10,310 bases of DNA from JBBDRX01 sp040905245 (GTDB lineage Bacteria > Bacteroidota > Rhodothermia > Balneolales > Balneolaceae): assembly GCA_040905245.1 (NCBI GenBank), contig JBBDRX010000020.1, positions 1 to 10,310 of the forward strand, read 5' to 3'. The notes below the pieces were generated by a model, which was given only the letters and a program-made list of their open reading frames with translations, had not been told where the DNA came from and searched no databases. Shown here piece after piece: positions 1 to 6,098 of this stretch; position 1 is the first letter of the stretch, and each line of letters begins with the position of its first letter. A program made the translations under genes and the position numbers.

Positions 1-575
1 GGGAGATACCAGTGCTCGGTCTCCCGTGTTACGGGTTCGTTTCCGGTGATGACACTTTTGGGCTTTATCAGTTCGTTAGGGGAGAGGGATGAACCACACT
101 TCTCACACTGGTCTCCGTGTGCCTCTTCATGGCCGCAGACCGGACAGGTTCCCGTGACATACCGGTCTGGCAGAAACATCTCTGCCTGTTCGTCATAGAG
201 CTGATTCTCGGTTTTTTTTCGAAAGACACCCTTTTCATGAAGATTGAGAAAAAATTCTCTGGATGTCTCATGATGCAAGGGCGAACTGGTTCGGCCGTAG
301 TAGTCGAAATGAATACCAAACCGTTTGAAAACCTCTTTATTCCGTTTGTGGAAGCGGTCTACTACTTCCTGGGGCGTCACTCCTTCTTTTTCCGCGGCGA
401 TGGTAATGGGCACTCCATGTTCGTCGGAACCACAAATATGGATAATATCATCTCCCCGGAGGCGACGGTATCGTGTAAACAGATCGGAAGGTAGATAGGC
501 GCCGGCCAGATGCCCGAGATGAATGGGGCCATTGGCATATGGAAGAGCCGAGGTGACAAGTGTTCTTTTGCTCAT
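1..575 (-). CDS. metG: Methionyl-tRNA synthetase, N-terminal part (cut by the window edge)
   Basis: Cytoplasmic class I aminoacyl-tRNA synthetase that charges tRNA-Met with methionine. Translating the minus strand from the ATG at 575-573 gives 191 codons without a stop, running off the left edge. The start MSKRTLVTSALPYANGPIHL is the classic MetRS opening. The HIGH-type ATP motif is H19-L-G-H22, followed by the Rossmann segment with CGSDEHGVPI. A zinc knuckle is visible at C144-P-V-C147 and C157-E-K-C160, which marks the zinc-containing form with one CXXC pair on each side of the knuckle. The KMSKS loop and the anticodon-binding domain lie outside the window. No Shine-Dalgarno is seen before the ATG, but homology begins right at this codon, so the start is secure. 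The gene sits 99 bases downstream of the RNA methyltransferase on the same strand and may be cotranscribed with it. Confidence 0.95.
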   Translation of the reverse strand, partial: MSKRTLVTSALPYANGPIHLGHLAGAYLPSDLFTRYRRLRGDDIIHICGSDEHGVPITIAAEKEGVTPQEVVDRFHKRNKEVFKRFGIHFDYYGRTSSPLHHETSREFFLNLHEKGVFRKKTENQLYDEQAEMFLPDRYVTGTCPVCGHEEAHGDQCEKCGSSLSPNELIKPKSVITGNEPVTRETEHWYL

Positions 576-674
576 ACAGTCTGTTGGATTTCGTGTGGAT
601 CCAGATTTATTAGCCGCCCCAAAGTTACCAAAGCTGGCCGAGTGGTAAAAACAGAGACTTTCTCCCTTGTTCTT

Positions 675-1205
675 TCAGGAAAGCTTCACCAGGAAGCCGT
701 AGAGGGCTACTCCGGCTGCTACAGAGACATTCAACGAATGCTTGTGTCCAAATTGAGGGATCTCGACAAGCGTATCCATCAGTGGAATCAGTTCTTCGGA
801 GAGACCGGTGACTTCATTTCCCAGTACAAGACAGATCTTTCCATGCGGGGGAGTGTACTCATGAAGGAGCAGGCTTTGGTCTGTCTGTTCCAGTCCACAA
901 AGCAGATACCCGTTTCGTCTCAATTCGGAGAGCGTATCTACCGGGTCGTTCGTATGTTTCCACGTTACCCAGGATTCCGCACCCAGAGCTGTTTTACTGA
1001 TGGCTGGAGAGGGTGGGCAGGGGGTATAGCCTGAGAGAATCAGCGAATGGGCTCCGAAGCCGTCAACAGACCGGAAAAAAGCCCCTACATTGTGGAGGCT
1101 TCTAATGTTGTGGGCAAAGAGTACAAATCCATCGGAGAGTGGGGAGTGTCGCTGTCTGTGATCGTTGATTATTTCGGCGGCTCTTTTTTTTCTCGGTGGT
1201 TTCAT
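675..1205 (-). CDS. SpoU/TrmH-family RNA 2'-O-methyltransferase
   Basis: SPOUT-class enzyme expected to transfer a methyl group from S-adenosylmethionine to a ribose 2'-OH in tRNA or rRNA. With the start at ATG 1205-1203 it is 176 residues, a usual length for the short stand-alone SpoU proteins. All three family motifs are visible. Motif 1 is N33-I-R-S-L-H-N39-V-G-A-F-F-R45, including the conserved Asn and Arg. Motif 2 is L128-G-N-E-V-T-G-L-S136. Motif 3 is S157-L-N-V-S-V-A-A-G165. The last two form the trefoil-knot cofactor site. The frame stays open upstream to a TTG at 1274 (and ATG at 1268), adding up to 23 residues that do not look like family sequence. A GAGG lies shortly before those codons, so the longer form cannot be excluded. 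The basic N-terminus (PPRKKR) fits RNA binding. Substrate position cannot be read from sequence; TrmH (tRNA G18) or an rRNA target are both possible. Confidence 0.88.
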   Translation of the reverse strand: MKPPRKKRAAEIINDHRQRHSPLSDGFVLFAHNIRSLHNVGAFFRSVDGFGAHSLILSGYTPCPPSPAISKTALGAESWVTWKHTNDPVDTLSELRRNGYLLCGLEQTDQSLLLHEYTPPHGKICLVLGNEVTGLSEELIPLMDTLVEIPQFGHKHSLNVSVAAGVALYGFLVKLS

Positions 1206-1348
1206 CTCGTTACTGACAATTGAAAATTTGGTATTGGTTAACACGGCAGAAGCCCCTATCTTGTACATTTTCAAGTTGCCTCTGCAGGGTTGTCAGAGCG
1301 GATTTTTATCCGAACTGTAACGGACAATGAGTATACGGGATTCAACGG

Positions 1349-1375
1349 ACAGCAGTTCTAACGACTGCTGTTTTT
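1349..1375 (+). terminator. Rho-independent terminator-like hairpin
   Basis: A perfect stem pairs CAGCAGT (1350-1356) with ACTGCTG (1364-1370) around a 7-base loop, extended by A1349-T1371, and is followed directly by TTTTT at 1371-1375 and then an AT-rich run. The T tract lies only on the plus-strand side, so it would stop rightward transcription. No rightward gene is visible upstream of it in this window. It could end a small RNA, act as an attenuator in the greA leader, or block antisense transcripts leaving the methyltransferase region. Confidence 0.6.
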
Positions 1376-1407
1376 ATATATGTATACAGCGTTGTCGTCC
1401 ATCAGCT

Positions 1408-1428
1408 GTACGCACCCTGTTATGAAAG
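1408..1428 (+). repeat. Left copy of 21-base repeat bracketing the assembly gap
   Basis: These 21 bases, beginning GTACGCACCC and ending TATGAAAG, are identical to 1529-1549. They abut the first N exactly. The simplest reading is that both contig ends carry the same overlap sequence that the scaffolder did not merge. Confidence 0.9.
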
Positions 1429-1528
1429 NNNNNNNNNNNNNNNNNNNNNNNNNNNNNNNNNNNNNNNNNNNNNNNNNNNNNNNNNNNNNNNNNNNNNNNN
1501 NNNNNNNNNNNNNNNNNNNNNNNNNNNN
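1429..1528. other. Assembly gap, 100 N
   Basis: A run of exactly 100 N, a conventional placeholder for a gap of unknown size. The same 21 bases end the left contig and begin the right one, so the true distance may be zero or negative (an overlap) rather than 100. Confidence 0.97.
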
Positions 1529-1549
1529 GTACGCACCCTGTTATGAAAG
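1529..1549 (+). repeat. Right copy of 21-base repeat bracketing the assembly gap
   Basis: Identical over 21 bases to 1408-1428 and starting at the first base after the N run. If the two copies are one locus, the greA leader is continuous from the hairpin at 1349-1375 to the greA start, with about 87 bases between the T tract and the ATG after collapse. Confidence 0.9.
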
Positions 1550-1583
1550 ATAGAAGAGAATGAACTGAAAAATTTCGAGAATC

Positions 1584-2057
1584 ATGAAGAAAAACTATCT
1601 GTCCAGAGAAGGGCTCGAAAAACTGGAAGCCGAACTGAGAGATCTGAAGACAAGAGGGCGAAAGGAGATCGCCGAAGAGATTTCGGAAGCCAGAGCCAAG
1701 GGAGATCTGAGTGAAAATGCCGAATATGATGCGGCCAAGGAAGCCCAGGGGCTTCTGGAAAAGAGGATTGCAGAGCTGGAGAATACACTGGCGACCGCCT
1801 CTGTAATAGATGAGAAGAATATTGACGCTTCCAAAGCGTATCTGTTGTCCACACTGACGATCAAAAACCATACCACCGGGAAAGAAATGTCCTATACACT
1901 GGTCGGCCGGGAAGAGGCGGACTTCAAAGCAGGGAAGATTTCTGTTGAATCTCCTATCGGAGCGGCACTCCTTGGAAAAGAGGTTGGAGATGTTGTCGAA
2001 GTGGATGTCCCTGCGGGGAAGCTTAAACTGGAACTACTTAACATAGAGCGTAAATAA
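1584..2057 (+). CDS. greA: Transcription elongation factor GreA
   Basis: GreA binds the RNA polymerase secondary channel and stimulates cleavage of backtracked transcripts so that stalled complexes can resume. The 157-residue product has the standard length. Residues 1-75 form the antiparallel coiled coil. Its tip reads G40-D41-L-S-E44-N-A-E-Y, with the two acidic residues (D41, E44) that coordinate the catalytic magnesium at the same numbers as in E. coli GreA. The C-terminal FKBP-like domain carries the family signature S123-P-I-G followed by ALLGKEVGD. The ATG at 1584 is preceded by A-rich sequence with no clear Shine-Dalgarno, and the first residues (MKKNYLSREG) match the family start. 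ugd begins 4 bases after its stop, so the two are very likely on one transcript. The promoter must lie in or beyond the region disturbed by the assembly gap. Confidence 0.97.
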   Translation: MKKNYLSREGLEKLEAELRDLKTRGRKEIAEEISEARAKGDLSENAEYDAAKEAQGLLEKRIAELENTLATASVIDEKNIDASKAYLLSTLTIKNHTTGKEMSYTLVGREEADFKAGKISVESPIGAALLGKEVGDVVEVDVPAGKLKLELLNIERK

Positions 2058-2061
2058 TCAG

Positions 2062-3396
2062 ATGAATATTGCAGTCGTTGGAACCGGGTATGTTGGTTTG
2101 GTAGCAGGTACATGTTTTGCTGATAGTGGAAATCATGTTACGTGTGTGGATATTGATGAAAAGAAAGTTGAGCGGTTGCAGGCCGGTGAGATTCCTATTT
2201 ATGAACCCGGCCTGACCCGGGTGTTCGATCGGTCCATACGTGAGAAAAGACTGCACTTCACAACCAGCCTGGAAAAGGGTGTTAAGGATGCTGAGATCGT
2301 TTTTCTGGCTCTGCCGACCCCTCCCGGTGTTGATGGACAGGCAGACCTGTCTGCCGTTCTTTCTGTGGCTGGAGAACTTGGAAAGTTGATTGACAAGCTT
2401 GGCGTTTACAAGGTGGTTGTCAACAAGAGTACCGTACCTGTGGGTACGGCAAGTCGTGTAAGGGAGCGCATTGCCGCTCAGACCGATCAGGAATTTGATG
2501 TGGTTTCGAATCCCGAATTTTTGCGTGAAGGGGCTGCTGTAGAGGATTTTATGAAACCGGAGCGGGTTGTTATCGGGACGCGAAGTGAACGGGCTGCAGA
2601 GTTGATGAAACAGCTTTACGAACCATTTGTCCGGAGTGGTAACCCGATCATTATCATGGATGAACGAAGTTCCGAAATGACAAAATATGCGGCGAATGCA
2701 CTTCTTGCGACGAAGATTACCTTTATGAACGAAATCGCCAATATTTGTGAACGGGTGGGAGCCAATGTGGACGACATCCGGCGTGGCATCGGAAGTGACA
2801 GCCGCATCGGGAAACGGTTTCTCTTTGCAGGTATCGGTTATGGTGGTAGCTGTTTTCCGAAGGATGTACAGGCTATTCACTACACGGCCCATCAAAACGG
2901 GTACGATTTTCAGATCCTGGAGTCAGTCATGAGGGTTAATGATCTGCAGAAAATCTCGATCATTCAAAAAGTCAAAGACTGGTTTGGAGACGATTTGAGT
3001 GGTAAAACAGTTGGCATCTGGGGCCTGAGCTTCAAGCCGGAAACCGACGATGTCCGGGAGGCGCCATCTCTGTATATTACGCGTGAACTGGCTCTTGCGG
3101 GTGTACAAATGAAAGCTTACGACCCCGAAGCGATCGAAACATTCAAGGCCTCCATGGACCAGAAGACTCTGGATCAGATCCAGTTTGTTGAAGATCAGGA
3201 TCATGCTCTGGAAGGGGTTGATGCTCTGATCATCTGTACTGAATGGAACGAATTTCGACGTCCAGGACTTCAAAAGTTCTCCGAAAAGATGAAGAAACCG
3301 GTGATTTTTGACGGGCGGAACCTCTATGATCTCAAGAGGGCAGAGGAGGCCGGGTTGACCTACTTCAGTATAGGGCGTCCTTCTGTAACAGCATAG
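2062..3396 (+). CDS. ugd: UDP-glucose 6-dehydrogenase
   Basis: Cytoplasmic NAD-dependent enzyme that oxidises UDP-glucose twice to UDP-glucuronate, a precursor for capsule, exopolysaccharide or LPS sugars. The 444-residue product has the usual three-part layout: N-terminal Rossmann NAD domain with G7-T-G-Y-V-G12, a central helical dimer domain, and a C-terminal UDP-binding domain. Catalytic residues are all present: C264 in GGSCFPKD, K208 and N212 in TKYAANALL, and D268. These sit at a constant offset of four from the Streptococcus pyogenes enzyme (C260, K204, N208, D264). Related UDP-ManNAc dehydrogenases share the fold, but the MNIAVVGTGYVGLV opening and the next gene favour the UDP-glucose enzyme. 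It starts 4 bases after greA. A 61-base spacer with only a weak 5-bp stem separates it from the decarboxylase. Confidence 0.95.
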   Translation: MNIAVVGTGYVGLVAGTCFADSGNHVTCVDIDEKKVERLQAGEIPIYEPGLTRVFDRSIREKRLHFTTSLEKGVKDAEIVFLALPTPPGVDGQADLSAVLSVAGELGKLIDKLGVYKVVVNKSTVPVGTASRVRERIAAQTDQEFDVVSNPEFLREGAAVEDFMKPERVVIGTRSERAAELMKQLYEPFVRSGNPIIIMDERSSEMTKYAANALLATKITFMNEIANICERVGANVDDIRRGIGSDSRIGKRFLFAGIGYGGSCFPKDVQAIHYTAHQNGYDFQILESVMRVNDLQKISIIQKVKDWFGDDLSGKTVGIWGLSFKPETDDVREAPSLYITRELALAGVQMKAYDPEAIETFKASMDQKTLDQIQFVEDQDHALEGVDALIICTEWNEFRRPGLQKFSEKMKKPVIFDGRNLYDLKRAEEAGLTYFSIGRPSVTA

Positions 3397-3457
3397 GCTT
3401 TCTCTGTTCGGGGAGAAGAGGTTATTGCTCGAATATCTGATCTGATTGTGTACGGTT

Positions 3458-4414
3458 ATGGAGTTAAATAAACGGGTCCTCATTACAGGTGGTGCCGGTT
3501 TTCTCGGATCACATCTGTGTGACCGGCTGTTGATGGAGGGGTTTGAGGTTATCTGTATGGATAATCTGCTCACCGGAAGCAGGGAAAATATTGAGCATCT
3601 GTTAGGCAACTCGGCGTTTCAGTTCCTCGAGCATGATGTGACAAATTACATCTCTCTGGCCGGCCCACTTGATTTCATTTTTCATTTTGCATCTCCGGCC
3701 TCTCCTGCAGACTATCTCGAGATGCCGATTCAGACACTGAAAGTAGGATCTCTGGGCACACACAAAGCTCTCGGGCTGGCGAAAAAGAAGCAGGCACGGT
3801 TTGTCCTGGCTTCTACCAGCGAGGTGTATGGAGATCCGCTTGTTCATCCACAACCTGAGACGTATTGGGGGAACGTGAACCCCATCGGTTTCAGGGGAGT
3901 GTACGATGAAGCAAAGCGATTTGCGGAAGCGATGACCATGGCTTATCACAGATATCACGGAGTAGAGACACGAATTGCACGTATTTTCAACACCTATGGT
4001 TCCCGGATGCGTCTCAATGACGGGAGGGCATTACCAACGTTTATGCGGCAGGCTCTATTGGGTGAAGATATCACCGTATTCGGGGACGGATCTCAGTCCA
4101 GATCGTTCATGTTTGTAGACGACCTCATTGAAGGGATCTATCTGCTCGCCCAGAGTGATTATGTGGAACCGTTGAATATCGGTAATCCGGAGGAAGTGAC
4201 CATTGGAGAGTTTGCAAATGAGATCGTTACATTGACAGGGTCGGACAGTCGGATCACGTACAAGGAGCTTCCCAAAGACGACCCTCAGGTTCGAAAGCCC
4301 GATATTTCCAGATCTCAAAAAATTCTGAACTGGTACCCGAAAATAACCAGACAGAAAGGGCTTGTAAAAACACTTCCCTATTTTCGGGAACAGGTAATAG
4401 GGAGGGTGGAATGA
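3458..4414 (+). CDS. uxs: UDP-glucuronate decarboxylase (UDP-xylose synthase)
   Basis: Extended short-chain dehydrogenase that decarboxylates UDP-glucuronate to UDP-xylose with tightly bound NAD, using the product of ugd immediately upstream. The 318-residue soluble protein has the NAD motif T10-G-G-A-G-F-L-G17, the segment T120-S-E-V-Y124, and the catalytic Y149-x-x-x-K153 pair. The strings SEVYGDPLVHPQPETYWG and IFNTYG, and the C-terminal DDPQVRKPDI that contacts UDP, mark it as a UXS rather than a GalE or dTDP-glucose dehydratase. Two usually proline positions differ: NPIGFR instead of NPIGPR, and NTYGSR instead of NTYGPR. I chose the ATG at 3458; an in-frame TTG at 3446 would add four residues with no family similarity. 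No membrane segment is present, unlike many eukaryotic UXS. The stop overlaps the Nudix start as ATGA, suggesting translational coupling. Confidence 0.94.
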   Translation: MELNKRVLITGGAGFLGSHLCDRLLMEGFEVICMDNLLTGSRENIEHLLGNSAFQFLEHDVTNYISLAGPLDFIFHFASPASPADYLEMPIQTLKVGSLGTHKALGLAKKKQARFVLASTSEVYGDPLVHPQPETYWGNVNPIGFRGVYDEAKRFAEAMTMAYHRYHGVETRIARIFNTYGSRMRLNDGRALPTFMRQALLGEDITVFGDGSQSRSFMFVDDLIEGIYLLAQSDYVEPLNIGNPEEVTIGEFANEIVTLTGSDSRITYKELPKDDPQVRKPDISRSQKILNWYPKITRQKGLVKTLPYFREQVIGRVE

Positions 4415-4884
4415 GTCGGGATTCAATTCGGTTGATGGATCTGTATGTCTATCGGCAAATGGAGAAGGAGGAGATCCAGTTTATGCTGCTAAAGCGTTCC
4501 TCAGGGAAAATTTATGCCGGCCAATGGCGGATGATCGGAGGGAAAGTTCTACCGGACGAAACGACCTGGCAGGCGGCACTTCGGGAGCTTTCCGAGGAGA
4601 CGGGGCTTTCTCCGAAACAGTTCTGGGGCGTTCCCACAATTAATCATTTCTACGATAGCTCAAGGGACAGAATTCACCTGATTCCGGCTTTTGCTGCAGA
4701 AATAGCACCGGATTCGGTTCCGGTACTGGACGATGAGCATGAGGAGTATCAATGGGTGAACGCAGACGAGATCGATGAGTATCTGGTGTGGCCAGAGCAG
4801 ATCCGCATATTTCATACCATTCGCCGTATTTTGATCAACGACCAACTGATAGACGATTGGATAATTCGCACAGATACAACGTAG
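4411..4884 (+). CDS. Nudix hydrolase (NTP pyrophosphohydrolase-like)
   Basis: Nudix enzymes hydrolyse a nucleoside diphosphate linked to another group, using magnesium or manganese. The 157-residue protein has a perfect Nudix box: G44-x5-E50-x7-R58-E-L-x-E62-E63-x-G65-L66. The sequences around it (AGQWRMIGGKV, TTWQAALREL and the later FYDSSRDRIHLIPAFAAEI) resemble the dATP / dihydroneopterin triphosphate pyrophosphatase-like branch, but the substrate cannot be fixed from sequence. A role as a nucleotide-sugar pyrophosphatase that balances the UDP-sugar genes upstream is possible, but that is only suggested by position. Its ATG overlaps the decarboxylase stop by four bases, and its own 3' end overlaps the probable start of the following barrel gene. 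Confidence 0.9.
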   Translation: MSRDSIRLMDLYVYRQMEKEEIQFMLLKRSSGKIYAGQWRMIGGKVLPDETTWQAALRELSEETGLSPKQFWGVPTINHFYDSSRDRIHLIPAFAAEIAPDSVPVLDDEHEEYQWVNADEIDEYLVWPEQIRIFHTIRRILINDQLIDDWIIRTDTT

Positions 4885-6089
4885 CAGTCATTGTGTCTCT
4901 CATCTGGGCCGTGCTGTTACCATGGATGGTTTCACCGTTGTATGGACAGCAAGCCGGAGGATACCAGACCTCGGTTCAGCCCGATCTCTGGTTTAATAGT
5001 GTGGATGGAATTCGTGTTGGTGCCGAGCTGAATGGATGGCAGGAAGGAGCCACACTGAGAGGGAGCCACCGTCTGGATGCCGCTGCCTGGCTCGGTCTCT
5101 GGTTTCCATCTCTGCCTGTATCCTATCGGATTCGTTATACGGAGCCGGTTCCGGCTCTTTCGAAACGGGAAAGTGAGTTTCACTTACGGCTGCTCTCCAT
5201 GGTTCGGGAGGGGTATCAGAAGCATGGGGCAGGACTTGTAAAGAGATGGCAGCACGGTGAGGAGTACCGGCGTTTTTTGGAGATAGGCGGTAGTTACCAC
5301 ATAGCTCAGCGGTTCGATCATGTCTACCTCCTTGACCGTCAACTGTGGAGTAATGAGTGGATGGGGCTTTTTTCGGGTATGATTGAATATCAGCATCCGG
5401 GCGAGAGAGGTTATTTTTTCTTCCAGATCGAATCACAGATTCATACACTTGAAAATCCTTTTCACGCTGCGTCTATTCAGGTGGCGAAACGACTTGAACT
5501 GGGCGGTGGATGGGTGGTCCGGGCTCGGATATTCGGCGGGATAGCCGGTCGAAACTCTCGTCCGGAATATCGGTATCAGCTCTCTTCAGGAACCCCGGTT
5601 CAGGCCGTGGAACATCCGATTACGAGATCCAGAGGGACCATTCCTCCCGACTGGATTCGAGGGGGATGGGTCCATCATTCCGGAGGGCCGAATATGAGAG
5701 GCTTTACCGATCTGGATCGTGCAGCTCTCAATCGGGGAGAATCCCGGCTCTATCGCCAGGCCGGATCCCTGAACCTGGAGCTGGATCTTCCCAATCCGAT
5801 ACAGCAATCGATTGAATCGATGGAGGAACTGAACGATATTCTGTCTTTTCGCAGTTACCTTTTTTACGGGATTGCCGAGGTGGATAAAGGCCTTTTAAAG
5901 GACACACATGGCCTTTTTTCCGAAGCGGGTGCCGGTATAGCACTGGGCTGGATTGTACCCGATCACAAAGGAAGGGATCGCGGACTCGTTCTTCGATACG
6001 AATCCCCTTTTTGGCTTTCCGAAACACGAGATGAACCGGCATGGGAATGGCGCCATCTTTTTGGAATTGGAGCAGTGATTACGTTTTAG
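4857..6089 (+). CDS. Predicted outer-membrane beta-barrel protein, Omp85-like, no POTRA
   Basis: I do not recognise a named gene. From a TTG at 4857 the 410-residue product begins with a good signal peptide: short n-region (DNSHRYN), hydrophobic core about residues 9-25, and a likely cleavage after G30 in PLYG-QQ. Alternative starts are GTG 4788 (23 extra polar residues, spoiling the signal) and GTG 4893. The mature part is rich in alternating aromatic and polar residues and ends in GIGAVITF with a terminal Phe, typical of barrels recognised by the BAM complex. GGPNM-R281-G-F283 resembles the (V/I)RG(F/Y) loop-6 motif of Omp85 barrels and lies 129 residues from the end, a fitting distance. 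No POTRA domain would fit before the barrel. It overlaps the Nudix gene by 28 bases and is followed 9 bases later by a predicted lipoprotein, suggesting a paired envelope role. Confidence 0.72.
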   Translation: MDNSHRYNVAVIVSLIWAVLLPWMVSPLYGQQAGGYQTSVQPDLWFNSVDGIRVGAELNGWQEGATLRGSHRLDAAAWLGLWFPSLPVSYRIRYTEPVPALSKRESEFHLRLLSMVREGYQKHGAGLVKRWQHGEEYRRFLEIGGSYHIAQRFDHVYLLDRQLWSNEWMGLFSGMIEYQHPGERGYFFFQIESQIHTLENPFHAASIQVAKRLELGGGWVVRARIFGGIAGRNSRPEYRYQLSSGTPVQAVEHPITRSRGTIPPDWIRGGWVHHSGGPNMRGFTDLDRAALNRGESRLYRQAGSLNLELDLPNPIQQSIESMEELNDILSFRSYLFYGIAEVDKGLLKDTHGLFSEAGAGIALGWIVPDHKGRDRGLVLRYESPFWLSETRDEPAWEWRHLFGIGAVITF

Positions 6090-6098
6090 GTTCAGTAT

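Larger units (their letters stand above)
1206..1583. other. Divergent intergenic region before greA
   Basis: This stretch separates the minus-strand methyltransferase from plus-strand greA and must hold promoters for both directions. I see no convincing -35/-10 pair on either strand. It holds a short inverted repeat (CGGAT/ATCCG, 1299-1312), the 8-mer AACGGACA twice (1319-1326 and 1344-1351), a terminator-like hairpin (1349-1375), and an assembly gap of 100 N (1429-1528) bracketed by duplicated 21-mers. No small ORF with supporting signals was found, although the unknown bases prevent a full check. Confidence 0.7.

Noticed and set aside
630..720. GCTGGCCGAGTGGT at about 637 resembles the D-arm of a serine tRNA.
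   Set aside because: No acceptor stem, anticodon arm or T-arm can be folded around it, and the following bases run into the end of the methyltransferase gene.
117..1034. Plus-strand open frames of 125 and 174 codons in the first kilobase.
   Set aside because: They lie opposite the well-supported metG and SpoU methyltransferase genes and show no family features; they are antisense shadows.
1299..1312. Short hairpin CGGAT/ATCCG near the SpoU methyltransferase start.
   Set aside because: Only five pairs with a four-base T loop and no second signal; not enough to call an operator or terminator.
2038..2895. A 285-codon minus-strand open frame opposite ugd.
   Set aside because: The plus strand encodes a complete dehydrogenase with all catalytic residues; the antisense product is rich in Ser, Thr, Asn and His without recognisable motifs.
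3398..3418. Inverted repeat TTCTC/GAGAA between ugd and uxs.
   Set aside because: Five pairs, an 8-base loop and no T tract; too weak for a terminator between two genes of one pathway.
5886..5919. AAAGGCC / GGCCTTT stem with a 17-base loop and six T's, terminator-like.
   Set aside because: It lies inside the barrel gene, encodes ordinary residues (KGLLKDTHGLF) and the loop is long. An intragenic terminator would cut its own gene; kept only as a curiosity.
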